Of a DNA stretch of 64,000 nucleotides, positions 23,660-33,923 are shown in pieces. The first letter of the stretch is position 1; every line of letters starts with the position of its first letter. The stretch lies in contig OY282560.1 of the NCBI GenBank assembly GCA_958295665.1, positions 191,086,061 to 191,150,060 of the forward strand, in the 5' to 3' direction. Made by a program: the position numbers and the translations under genes. This DNA comes from Tipula vernalis (Eukaryota; Arthropoda; Insecta; Diptera; Tipulidae). Below the pieces are notes generated by a model, which was not told the origin of the DNA, made no database searches, and worked only from the letters and a program-made list of their open reading frames with translations.

Positions 23660-24550
23660 ATTTATTAATCAAAACAATGATCTTTGCCAATTTTGATAAA
23701 AATTCATATTTAGTCATTTTCTATTGCTTTTTTAGCATACGTTTAGTTCGTTTATGTTTCATAATATTTTTTTTATTAAGAGGTCTGATTTCTTTTCCGG
23801 CTAGTTCACCTCTTAATTCTACATTTATTTTATATACTCCACTGTGCTTTCTTTCAACTATTGTTTTAATTCGTCTATACCCAGCTTCGACTAAGTTTTA
23901 AGTTTTAGGATAACTATTAAGAATAGACTCGTTTATGGACCAGAAGTCAGGTTTATATTTTGCTTTTCCGGCAATGTAGCATTGCATAAATTGTTTTGCG
24001 ACTTTCTTCACATCTTCATCATTTATTGAGCGCTCAAAGTCTTCGAAATATTGGGGAATTCTTTAAGCATTTGAATTTCTTGTGAAAATTTTTCTGGATT
24101 ACCATATTTTTTAGTTAATCCTAGTTTTTGAATTTTCCTCCAAATTAGCTGGCCAAAATGAACAAGCGTCCCATAAATTTTTTATCCGGAAAAAAAAAAA
24201 TCCAAAGCAGAATGATGTATGGTTATCTCGAAATATGTTATAATGATTTGTGGACTTATGTTTATATTAAATTCGATTGCTAAACGATGTAATTCATAAA
24301 ATAATTCATTATCACATATTTTTTATTTTTTTTGGCATTAAACAAAAAAGTAAGGGACAGACTTGTCCTTCAATAACCCCGTGAATGCTGAATAATTGTC
24401 TAAAGATTATTGGCATGACGTAAAAAGTTCCATCCATTATCAATAATGAAGCTTGTGCTAGAAATTTAAAGCTGGTTCTTGTTCCTAAAATAATGATTTT
24501 ATCGTCATTGAATGATTTCTCGTTTAAAAAAAAAAGCCCGTCATCCAAAT
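23660..24550 (-). pseudogene. FLYWCH-MULE transposase, catalytic part, copy 2
   Basis: The frame at 24312-24548 reads FNDDKIIILGTRTSFKF, then MDGTFYVMPIIFRQLFSIHG with the first catalytic Asp, then GQVCPLLFCLM. A second piece near 23760-23900 gives YRRIKTIVERKHSGVYKI, matching the C-terminal block of copy 1, and continues to a basic tail. Stops and frameshifts separate the pieces. The upstream neighbour is a Polinton fragment, with FLYWCH sequence beyond it, so this copy was interrupted by another mobile element. Confidence 0.75.
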
Positions 24551-24554
24551 ATCT

Positions 24555-25360
24555 TAATTCATCCGGTATGGATATCGATATTACAAAAACCTTTAATTTT
24601 ATATTTTAAATTACATTTAGTGTGTGCAGCTCCTCCGAATTGCCCCATCAAGTGGCAATGATCTCTTACTTTATAATTAGATTCGGTAAATGATTTTCCA
24701 CATACATTGTATTTTTTATCACTATGATATTTTTCATTTTCTTCCTTAGTAACTGTTTTCATTAGAATTATCTTTTTCAAAATATTATTAATTTTTTCTA
24801 GGTCGTTAGTAATTCGACTGATAAAAACACGACCGCAATCCTCACCTCGACATATTTTAAATTAAGATAAACTATCATCATCCGCACACTTAATATAATA
24901 TGCAAAACTACTCGTACATGAAACATGTTCCTGAATATCAATAGTAAAAGAAATTTCACGATTTGATGTACACGTATCAATAGGCTTTAAAATTGCTTTA
25001 AAGTCACAAAAAATTACAAAGGGAACTCGTTCTTTGTGTTGAAAATTTTTAAATTTCGTTATATAATTATTTTCATTTGGCAGAATACATTTGATCTTAT
25101 TACACCCGTTTGTTAAATGATGATTTAAATCAGTCTCGCTACGAAAAAATGTGAGACAACCATCACAAATACAAAGTTTATGTTTTCTATTCGAAAATTG
25201 AGAACTTACTAATGTACTTAAATTTTTAATCAAACAATATTGTTTATTATCACAATTTTCAATCAGTAATAAATTTATATGAACACATTTTTTATTGTTT
25301 GTGAAATATAGTGGTCCCACTATTTGTTTTTTCTCAAGACCAAATAAATACATTTATGTT
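24555..25360 (-). pseudogene. Polinton/Maverick-type DNA polymerase B, N-terminal fragment
   Basis: Polintons are large virus-like DNA elements that encode a protein-primed family B polymerase. The frame at 24862-25353 shows HINLLLI, KNLSTLVSSQFS, a CDGCLTFF zinc motif with paired His, and VPFVIFCDFKAILKP, where the exonuclease domain begins. The frame at 24559-24780 has CGKSFTESNYKVRDHCHL then AAHTKCNLKYK, an endonuclease VII-like zinc-binding block. The polymerase catalytic domain and other Polinton genes are absent. A frame change lies near 24800. It is an old, inactive fragment. Confidence 0.75.
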
Positions 25361-25367
25361 GCAATTC

Positions 25368-25690
25368 AACCCTGAATGTATGTCAAAAATTAATTTACAC
25401 TGTAAGTATGTAATTTTCGCCTGAATTACACAATCCCCCTGAAAGTATGCTGAAAAATTTACTCTTAATATATGCAATTTAACCTAAATTCCCCTCAAAA
25501 TATGCTTGTAAAATAACTTACCACCTGAATGTGTGCAATACCACCCGAATGTAGCCTATTATCCCTGAAGGTATGTTTTAAGCCTGAAAGTATGCTTGTT
25601 ATTTGCCTTTACCACCTGAATGCATGCAATACCGCCTGAATGTATGTTTTTAGCCCTGAATGTATGTAGTTGCTCCTGAATATACACTAT
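25368..25690. repeat. Degenerate array of CCTGAATGTATG motifs
   Basis: About twelve occurrences of CCTGAATGTATG or close variants are spaced 20-35 bp apart, with variable A/T-rich spacers. The array abuts the 5' end of the Polinton fragment. Irregular spacing separates it from a simple minisatellite. Confidence 0.7.
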
Positions 25691-25859
25691 TGACGGGTAC
25701 ATAGACGTTTACTTCATAGCTACCACTCCCAAATTCGGTAGAACCGGCACAAATACACTACGATAGCCCACAGTAACTCACAGTAACAACACGAGTAATT
25801 TGTGAGGGTAAATTGGATGAGGTTTTGGCACAATTTTTCAATTTACGATTCGCCATTGA

Positions 25860-26060
25860 CAGGTGGACTAATGCGTAATTGGTGAACAGATATCTCATAT
25901 TTTCCGTTGGAATTTATAATGGTTTAGACTGAACTTTTACAATGAACGATATTCTTTTCGCACAACTCCAACAGCAAATTTTTTTGTTAGATTTTTGTGA
26001 GTAATCATACTAATATTGATAACCGTCAATGTATAAGCAACGGGTACCTTTATTGCTTAG
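25860..26060 (-). pseudogene. FLYWCH domain fragment, MULE copy 2
   Basis: Read downward from about 26042, the frame gives CLYIDGYQY, a stop, then YDYSQK, KKICCWSCAKR. This aromatic and cysteine pattern fits a FLYWCH zinc finger. The same DNA is found at 17.48-17.60 kb. Its position, upstream of MULE copy 2 with the Polinton fragment between them, suggests one original MULE gene split by insertion. Confidence 0.5.
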
Positions 26061-26360
26061 ACTTTCAACAATTTCCATGACTAAAATAAAAATTATGTGC
26101 GCAATACACTTGTGTTATTAAGAATGTACTATTATACACTACGAAAGTACTTAAACCAATAATTACCATTATCCAGCAGTGTTTATTTAGAAAAAAAAAT
26201 TATATTACTATATAATCTTTAAATTAGTTTTAACAACCAAGTTAAATTTAATACATTTGCTATCTTTTCTAATAAAATTTATATAATAGTGTATAATTTC
26301 TATATGATAATTACTTTTCATTCTATTTTCCTTAGTTACTAACGCACATTCATATTCCGA

Positions 26361-26438
26361 ATTCCAATTTATTTTCCTCAGAATAGAGAAAAAAATCGCG
26401 CGATTTTTTCTTCTATTCTGGGGAAAATAAATTGGAAT
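26361..26438. repeat. Hairpin A, 39-bp arms
   Basis: Arms 26361-26399 and 26400-26438 are complementary with few mismatches and essentially no loop. The centre is ATCGCGCGAT, unusually GC-rich for this region. Confidence 0.85.
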
Positions 26439-26799
26439 GGAAATTTGGAGTTTTGGATATGGAATTTTGGTGAAATTTTGGATTTTGGAATTTTGGGTGT
26501 GGAATTTTATGCCTGGAATAATAGTTTCTGGAAATACAACCAAAACCCAAAAATTTAATAAAATTTTTGGAATAATGGAATTCTAAGTTTTTTTTTCTGA
26601 AATTTTGTCCCCATCCCCTAAAAATTCCATTACAAATTATTGCGTTTGGGTTAAAATTCCAGGACCGAATATTTCAGGCGTAAAATTCTAAACCCGAAAT
26701 TTCAGGATCCAAAACTCACAGAATTCCAACATTGAGAAATTCCAAATCTAAAATTCCAAAATCCAAAATTCCAAAATAAAAATTCCAAAAATTTCATTC

Positions 26800-26870
26800 C
26801 AATTTATTTTCCTGAAAAATAGAGAAAATCGCGCATCGCGATTTTCTCTATTTTTCAGGAAAATAAATTG
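26800..26870. repeat. Hairpin B, perfect 34-bp arms with 3-nt loop
   Basis: Arms 26800-26833 and 26837-26870 are perfectly complementary around the loop CAT. The arm contains TAGAGAAAATCGCG. Perfect conservation in otherwise decayed DNA suggests recent origin or gene conversion. Confidence 0.9.
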
Positions 26871-26889
26871 CATGAGTTGCCTTAGTATG

Positions 26890-27430
26890 AGTTTATAGGA
26901 ATTTAAAAATCGATAGGAGCGGAAGACTAGGATCGGATATTATCAGTCGGGTCGCTCTCGCAAGTTAGAAAAAGAATTTCAGATTATAGGAATTTAAAAA
27001 GGCGATAGGAGCGTGAGTATAGGATTGTGTTTTATTAGTCGGGTCGCTGCGCTCCTGTCGCTTTCCTATGCTCCCGTCGCTTCGCTCTCTAGTTAGACAA
27101 TTTTTTTCAGTTTATAGAAATTTCAAAATCGATAGGAGCGGAAGTATCGGATCGGGTTGTATCAATCTAGTCGTTGCACTCCCGTCACTTCGCTCCAAAC
27201 TAAGAAAACAATTTCAGTTTAAAAGAATTTAAAAGTCGACAGGAGCGGGAGCATAGGATCAGGTTGTATCAGTCGGGTCGCTGTGCTCGCGTCAAGTCGC
27301 TCCATAGTTTGAAAACAAAAAATTCAGTTTATAGGAAATACTAAATCGATAGGAGCGGGAGTATAGGATCGAGTTGTATCAGTCGGGTCGCTGCGCTCCC
27401 TAGTTAGAAAAAAATTGCAGTTTTTAGGAA
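26890..27430 (+). repeat. Tandem repeat of ~90-125 bp, five copies
   Basis: Each unit has ATAGGAATTTAAAAATCGAT, then AGGAGCGG, then CAGTCGGGTCGCT or a variant. Units start near 26893, 26982, 27108, 27216 and 27328. The GC-rich half (GTCGCTGCGCTCC) contrasts with the AT-rich half. Confidence 0.75.
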
Positions 27431-27454
27431 GTTGATAGTTTATCGTAGATGATG

Positions 27455-27625
27455 CCATTGGTATGGGTTGTCCTGGTATGAGTTGCCTTGGTATGAGCTG
27501 TCTTGATATGAGTTGTCTTGGTATGAGTTGCCTTGGTATGAGTTGCTTATGAAATGAGTTGCCCTGGTATAAGCTGCCCTAGTATGAGTTGCCCAGCTAC
27601 GATTTGCAAAAGTATGAGTTGCCCT
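27455..27625 (-). repeat. 15-bp minisatellite
   Basis: About eleven units of GGTATGAGTTGCCTT and variants. Because 15 is divisible by three, the minus strand stays open and reads repeats of NSYQG/D. The 71-codon frame at 27440-27655 is a by-product of this periodicity, not a supported gene. Confidence 0.8.
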
Positions 27626-28104
27626 GTCACCTTCGCATTCGTGGTTCGAAACCAATTGGTTCAGTTATAGAGGTATTGTAATTAAAACAATTAAAATGTT
27701 AGATTTTTCTTCTACATATTTCTTAACCATTTTTAGATAAATTAAACTTTATTTCAATAAGCAAAGAACTATACTCATCTCGGCGTCACATATGCGTATA
27801 TATTAACGTTGCATTCGTTCAACCCGTGCACAATATGCAAATATTGGCAGTAGTTTAGTTTCTTTGGAAACTATAGTGAGAAATGTAAAGGATCATACCG
27901 TATCATATTACACATGACAGTCACAATAAACATCACCCCGTTTTATTTTGTCTCACTTTTGTTTAAAGTTTCATTAAAAAAGACGCAAATTTCTTCTTAA
28001 AATAAACACGGATAGGTGATACTGTTAAGCAAACTGTTTATGTACATTTAATCATAATTTATAGTCTTAACTAAAATCTAAATAAATGTATATAAATAAT
28101 TTTT

Positions 28105-28545
28105 AATTATGTGAGTCGGCCAACAAATATTTTCCGACTACAGGGGACTATATCACAGCCCGACATACAAAAATATTTTAAAGTTTGCAACGAATGCATT
28201 AAACCATACTCTGTCTAATTCCATAGTAATCTGGGCCGGCCCAGGGCCGTAAACAGGGTAGCAAAAAAATTATTTTTATTTGGTTAGAATTCACAAATAT
28301 GTCACGATAGCAATACTTTTCGCGGCGGAGAGCAAAACTGCATAAGCATTAAGTAACTATCTTGATATAAATATAGTATCATGACATCTTATAGTGTTTG
28401 GGGATAGAATTTTGGGCTAACTTCACAAAAAAAATTTAAAAACTTTCGTGACAGCAGGATTTTCGGGGCCGATAGTAATAAGTGTTACAATAGTACTATT
28501 TAGTCGCATTTTTCGGGGATACAAATTTGGTTAACTTCACGTGGT
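28105..28545 (-). repeat. Dispersed copy of the ~120-bp repeat and its flank
   Basis: The segment starts GAGTCGGCCAACAAATATTT and contains AACGAATGCATTAAACCAT, the complement of the 19.7-20.3 kb unit. From 28290 it carries TTTTCGGGG and TTTGGGCTAACTTCAC blocks, also seen at 20.28-20.60 kb. This links two regions 8 kb apart to one repeat family. Confidence 0.6.
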
Positions 28546-28559
28546 TCATAATATATACA

Positions 28560-29172
28560 GAACACAGGACAATTACCTTTTTCTAGGCCTCGATGATTAG
28601 ATAAAACAAAATTTGATATAGCTAAATAGGAATTCGAACATATGATGGGCCTAGGAATCTGGCAACCCTCTAATTCATCCGTTTGTTTCCCATTCCATCT
28701 GGTCAGTAAAAAAGACAACAATAATTGGAGGCCTTGTGTCAAATTTCGTCTTTTGAACAACTGTACAATTTCAGATAGGTATCCATTATCAACTTTGCAT
28801 GATTTCACTATTAATTTAGATAGATGCAAATAATACACGGTGATATACCAAACAGCCATACTCGTAACTATGCAACCAAACATTTCAAATGTTTATGGGT
28901 AGTATGTTGAATAGTTTGCCGTTTGTCTTCGACAGTATTTTAATCGCCAGTAAATCTAAAGTTGATCATATTTCACATTTGAAACAGGGTTTCGAAAAGT
29001 TCAATGCTTACGATGCTAAAATAAAACCTATTAAATGTATCTTTGGCGCTTCAGTACTCGATTTTCTGCCTACCAAAGATAGGATGGTCGCTATACTAGC
29101 TCTACCTAAAATGACATCAGTAAAGCAGATCAACAATTTCTTGGAACGATTAATACAATCAGATTTTTGCTG
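28560..29172 (+). pseudogene. Ty3/gypsy pol fragment (reverse transcriptase)
   Basis: The frame at 28642-28833 gives LGIWQPSNSSVCFPFHLVSKKDNN, near WRPCVKFRLLN and SDRYPLSTLHDF, the palm entry of a Ty3/gypsy reverse transcriptase. The frame at 28889-29173 gives FDSILIASKSK where YVDDILIAS is expected, then HISHLKQGFEKFN, KCIFGASVLDFL and SVKQINNFLERL. The central part with the first catalytic Asp is missing near 28840-28900. No LTRs were found next to it. Confidence 0.75.
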
Positions 29173-30469
29173 ATTTTTCCGGTTTTCAGTCTTCGACTGG
29201 GTTTTTAATTAACTATATGAATTGTAACTAAAATCAGATTTCTCGTACAACATTTTCTTCGTTATGAAAAAAATGTATGATAAAGTCTGTTTATGAGCAT
29301 TGGACCGGTGGGAGTGGGCTGTATTCGGACACCAGTCATGTGTTTGAAGGTAAAAAAAAAATTGTCGTAAGTTGTAGGGTTAACTATATTTTGTTTTAAA
29401 ATTTTGCTTTAATATTAAAGTGTTTCCAATCTCGATTTGGATACAGCTTTTTTTTATTTCCCTTAGAGCTTTGACTATGCTATCATCCAATCCTTGATCT
29501 ATATTATACATATGACCTTAATACGATATATGAATGATACATCAATAATTTGCTCTCTCCACGAAGGACTCAAATCCAAAATCAGAAAAGCATCCAAATT
29601 TGTATACAAATGTATAGTATTCCAAACATATGTTTTACTCCTTGAGTAAAATGTTTGAGAAACATCATTTACTTAGCTCCGGATGACATAAAAAAAGAAT
29701 ACCGTTGTAAAGTGACATAAAGTTTTATATTAGTCAACTGGTAATATGTTTTTTAAAACAAATGGATAAATGTAAAATAAAAATATTCTGACTTTTATAG
29801 CTTTTAAATACGAAAAACTCGATAAAGTTCTTATTTTCCGTTGAAATTTAGATGGCTGAGTGCAATATCGAGGTGTTCAACTATTGATATGGCACCGAGA
29901 GGCGTCATCTGAAAACATGAGTTATGCATCATGATGCTTTTAAAGAAAGATTTTGACTCCAATATCACCTGATACGTAGCACTGAAGTTTATGCTGTTGT
30001 GATTCCAAATGCCACAATTTCACTTTCCCCAATTCTGCAGCACATTCAAGGAGGTTCCGATTTAACATTTTTGGCTTGGCAGTAGCTCCATATATTATCT
30101 ATTATGCCAGTTGTTACATATGTATGTTGCGCTTTTTTCTTGTGCTGATCAGCAGACCGCTGTATATGTAATCGATCTCTCGCACATACCCCTGAGTTAA
30201 GCGTAACGTCGTTCAGTGGCCTTTTATATGTATATGAAGTTTGTTCCTCCCGCATATCCCTGAGTCAGGCCTCGCGCTGCTCTGATGTCAACGTTGTTTG
30301 CGTAGCTCAAGGTGTTTCGCGTTCACTTCTCCAATAGGCATAAGGTTTAAACGTATTGGGCCTGTGACTTCTTTTTAAGCCTGTCATGATTATGTACCCT
30401 TCGGCGTTCTGTGCACACAATTGTGTGGGTAAAATATCATTACATCGGATGCATACATCAAAAGCTGAT
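29173..30469. other. No gene seen
   Basis: Contains GGGTTAA near 29377 and a moderately GC-rich stretch at 30.05-30.45 kb with minus-strand frames of 69 and 79 codons. I do not recognise those frames. They may be part of an undetected element. Confidence 0.35.
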
Positions 30470-30609
30470 TTAACCATTGATTTGAACCTAACCCACACTT
30501 TTGTGTATATTAAATAAAATTGCATTGCTTCTAAAAAAATCATCATAATTTAAGCTCAACTAACATATTTGTGTGGGTTTATTGCAAGGTATCATGAAGT
30601 TCAGGGAAT

Positions 30610-32149
30610 TTAGATTTTCACGAATGTTTGCTTAAAGCAGTCTTTTCCTGCATTTGAACACAAATATACGTTGTAATTTTCACAAACGGCAACGGGCTCT
30701 TGATTTGCATGCTTCTAAGCGGCAACACCTAGCATTGGCCAAAGAGTATCATGTTGGTCAGTGTTCATACCCATCATATCGCTTACCAATACCTGGGAGA
30801 GGTGAGCACAATTTTGGAAGACTTAGTTCAGTATCGTCTTTATCACTGCTCTCTCTTCTTTTACGCTTAATAGTACAAAGTAGAGCATTGACAATTTCCA
30901 TTTTAAATTCCAGGAATTGTAAGGTATTTTTTGTGGCACGTCGCAAGCTGAACAGTCGCCTCTATATTCCATCCAAGCATTTGCAACTACCAAATCAATG
31001 AAGTGATTTATTACTTTAAGCGTCCTTTTTTGGGTCTTAATAAACGAACGATAATATTCTAGCATTTGGTCGACTAAGTCAACCCCGTCCATATTTTTAT
31101 TATATGATTGAATTATTTTTGGACAAGGAATGCTAATAAATGCTTTGGTTGGTTTATTCCAGCGTTTCACAGAAGACGATGGTATTAATCTCAGCAATGG
31201 AAGATAGAGTCGTGACACATTTTCTGTCCCCCATTTTACTGCGGTTGTCTCGTGAGTTCCTTTGCTAAGCAACAATTCTTGGCTCATGCCTTTGGCCATA
31301 TGCCTGTAATTTTTAAATTATACCTTATTTTTACCTGATTGCCATTAAAGTACGGAATTGTGTTTACAGCGCAACTGCTGGACCTAAACCCACACTTCGA
31401 TCGCCAAGAACCGTCTTGTCACACTGATAGGTCTCAAAATTTTTTGAGTTTGAACCATTACGAGTCCTGTGGATGTCGTTATGACGAATTTTTTTAAGCC
31501 AATCGGCCTTGGCTTATTTTTATATATTGCCTCGCGGGGCACCTGCCCGTGTATGGAATCATCTGTTCATCTACAGAGAAGTTATCAATTTTCCTTGGCA
31601 ATGCATGCACAAGGGGTTCACTTTCCAAAATGAATTGGTTCGATCAAGCGACGTTTCATTAATATCGACGTAATGAAAAGCTGTTCGTAAAAGTTTAAAT
31701 CGCGTTTTTTTAACGGCACTAGCCAATATTACAAGACGAAAGCCCTTCTTCCAGTACAAATCTAAACGTATATAATTTATGCCATCATAAATGCGCTGTA
31801 AAGTTTCTTGGGTTGAAGCGATGTTTTCAGCTCTGTGCCACGACTTTTTAAATGGTAAATATTAGTCATAGTTGCAGTATCAACCAAATGTTGTTCCGGA
31901 TAATACGAACAAAAATATTCAACTGGCGATTTCTCTTTTCTTTGTTGAAACGAAGACGGCTGACTGTCAGTTGGCAAAACATTCTCTTATAAGGTTTATG
32001 AATTGATCGCAATTTGATGATGACGATTGCTGAACTGGGTCGTCTTTTTCTTCAGCAACGTCAATAGAGTCTACGTTTGACCACTCTTCATCATTTTTCA
32101 CAATATTTGCATCAAGAATTCTCAAACAGATTTTGCAATTCGGCACCAA
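30610..32149 (-). pseudogene. piggyBac transposase pseudogene 2
   Basis: Domains run in family order on the minus strand. 31967-32149 has an acidic N-terminal region. 31777-31977 has SPVEYFCSYYPEQHLVDTAT. 31571-31759 has YWKKGFRLVILAS and FKLLRTAFHYVD. 31480-31560 has VDEQMIPYTGRCPARQYI, then GLKKFV. 30823-31299 has YNKNMDGVDLVDQMLEYYR, NHFIDLVVANAWMEYR. A C-terminal cysteine-rich end (RCCRLEACKSRARCRL, then DCFKQ) lies at 30610-30735. An upstream ATG at about 32379 (MSDPYKG) is followed at once by GTAAGT, so a short first exon is possible. Several frameshifts and stops make it inactive. Confidence 0.85.
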
Positions 32150-32564
32150 TTATATTCCACTTGCGGTTTTGAAATACAACCAAAAAAAAAAAAGAGTTAA
32201 AAACTTTGAAGTTTCGGTTCAACATACACATGTATGTTCATTTTTAAATTCATTTTCCGATTTAATTAATTTTGTCACAGACACAATAATATTTAAACTT
32301 TGATATTAAATAACAAAATAATAGAATAATTATTTTGTGATATTTTTAATTACACTTACCTTTATATGGATCGCTCATCGTAAAACATTCACTTTGTAAG
32401 TTAGAATATAGACGTTTAAAACTAAAATTTTCCTACAGCTTTCTAGTTGTACATTTAATCAATCCATTGTACAATAGGCGGAACCGTAATTGATTAAAAA
32501 TTTTAAAGTTTTGGTATAAATCGAGGCGCCTAAACACACAATATGATGCGGCTGGTCTTTAATT

Positions 32565-33058
32565 TGTTACGTTTTGGCCTTGTCATTCCAATTCGAATCA
32601 CTGGATTGTGAATAAAACAAAATCAATTAAATTTATTTCCAACGAATTTATTTATTTCACACAAAAATTATTACAACAAAATTTACTAACGATAATTCAC
32701 CAAATCACTTTATTTAATTTATTCTCAAATTTTACTGTACACTTATAATTTTTATTTCCACTAAAACACTTTTTAAATCACTTTTTAATTCCTTTTTAAT
32801 CTTCACACTATTGCTTACCAAATACTAATAATTCTTACAAGTTTACACAATCGCGTTCCAAATTCTAATAATTCAATACGATCTTGTTCGCCTTTTTATA
32901 TACACATACCAAACTTCTCGAAAGTTCATGATTTTTCCAGTTAGAATAGTGTCGAAACAATTAGAACTGTTTTATCATGGAAAATTCCATTTTAGTACAG
33001 TAAAACATTTAACTACTAGTTTAACTTATTCTATCATAACCTAGGTGTCACCGTCACA
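32565..33058 (-). mobile_element. LTR of a Ty3/gypsy-like element, minus orientation
   Basis: Read on the minus strand it begins TGTGACGGTGACACC and ends AAAACGTAACA, the TG…CA form of an LTR. A TATAAAAAGG box lies at 32891-32900 and an AATAAA signal nearer the 3' end. It matches the solo LTR at 40.12-40.54 kb and is opposed to the LTR at 33068-33523. Confidence 0.75.
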
Positions 33059-33085
33059 ATTTAATATTATGACGGTGACACCTAG
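33041..33085. repeat. Hairpin at the head-to-head LTR junction
   Basis: CTAGGTGTCACCGTCA at 33041-33056 pairs perfectly with TGACGGTGACACCTAG at 33070-33085, leaving a 13-base AT-rich loop. It is formed by the two U3 starts meeting. Confidence 0.9.
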
Positions 33086-33523
33086 TGTGTAATAGAGTAA
33101 GGTTAATTAATAGCTCAATGTTTAACGGTACTAAAATGGAATATCCATGATAAAATTGTTCTAAATGTGTCTACGCTATTCCAACTGGAAAAGTCATGCG
33201 CTTTCTGGAAGTATGGTTTATGTGTATAAAGGCGAATAAAGTCGAATTGGATTATTAGTATATGGTAAGCGATAGTGTGATGATTAAAAAAGGAATTAAT
33301 AAGTGATTTAAAAAGTGTTTTAGTGCGAAATAAAAATTATAAGTGTACACTAAAATTGTGTAAAAATTAATTAAAGTGATTTTGTGAATTATTGGTTAAA
33401 AAAATTGTGTTGTAATAATTCTTGTGTTAACTAAATAAATTTGTTGGTGATAAATTGAATTGATTTTTGTTTTATTTACAATCCAGTGATACGAACCTTG
33501 ATTGACAAGGCAAAAACATAACA
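33068..33523 (+). mobile_element. LTR of the same family, plus orientation
   Basis: Begins TATGACGGTGACACC and ends GGCAAAAACATAACA. A TATAAAG box is at 33225-33231 and AATAAA follows near 33434. It is an inverted partner of the LTR at 32565-33058, with nine bases between them (33059-33067). No internal retrotransposon sequence remains. Confidence 0.75.
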
Positions 33524-33923
33524 ATATTAAAACAGAAAAATTAAATGCGATATATAATCTAACTCACAATTGCGTGGTTTGAGCTTTAGTTGTGTCGACA
33601 TTTTAGAGACTAAAACTGCCTTCAATCTATCCTGCCAAATGTTACAAAATTTGTTTGGATAACTAAAGGTTAACTGTCAGAGATATTTTATTAAAAAGGG
33701 CGTCCTCTGTTAGTTTCTAAATACAGGCGCTGCATACTACTGACGTACCCTTGCTTAAAACCTGTTTACGTTTCTTAGCAAAACTCGCTTTTACAGTAAG
33801 AAATTTTCGACTCCTCCTTTCATACAGTTTCATTTATTTAAACTTAATTTAACGTATAGGGGTCTGGCTGGACCCTTGTATTTCCAGTATGAAAACAAAA
33901 TGTGGGGTTCACACAAGGGTTAA

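Larger units (their letters stand above)
26361..26870. mobile_element. Repeat bounded by two related hairpins
   Basis: Hairpin A spans 26361-26438 and hairpin B spans 26800-26870. Both start CCAATTTATTTTCCT and include TAGAGAAAA and TCGCG. The DNA between them is rich in GGAATTTTGG on the left and in the complementary CCAAAATTCC on the right, so the whole unit is itself roughly palindromic. No ORF is called. I infer a foldback-type or MITE-type element; the family is not known to me. Confidence 0.5.
30474..33919 (-). mobile_element. piggyBac element 2 with inserted LTR pair
   Basis: At 33902-33919 the plus strand reads GTGGGGTTCACACAAGGG followed by TTAA (33920-33923), so the element end reads CCCTTGTGTGAACCCCAC. 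At 30470 a TTAA is followed by a weaker match, CCATTGATTTGAACCTAACC. The span is 3.45 kb; subtracting the 0.96-kb LTR pair leaves about 2.49 kb, a usual piggyBac length. The right end is well supported and the left end is tentative. Confidence 0.6.

Noticed and set aside
25368..25690. CRISPR-like array
   Set aside because: Repeats are only about 12 bases and degenerate, spacers are irregular and A/T-rich, and the genome is eukaryotic.
27440..27655. Repeat protein with NSYQ units
   Set aside because: The 15-bp minisatellite period is divisible by three, so an open frame is expected without selection.
28500..28883. 127-codon minus-strand frame
   Set aside because: It is antisense to recognisable Ty3/gypsy reverse transcriptase sequence.
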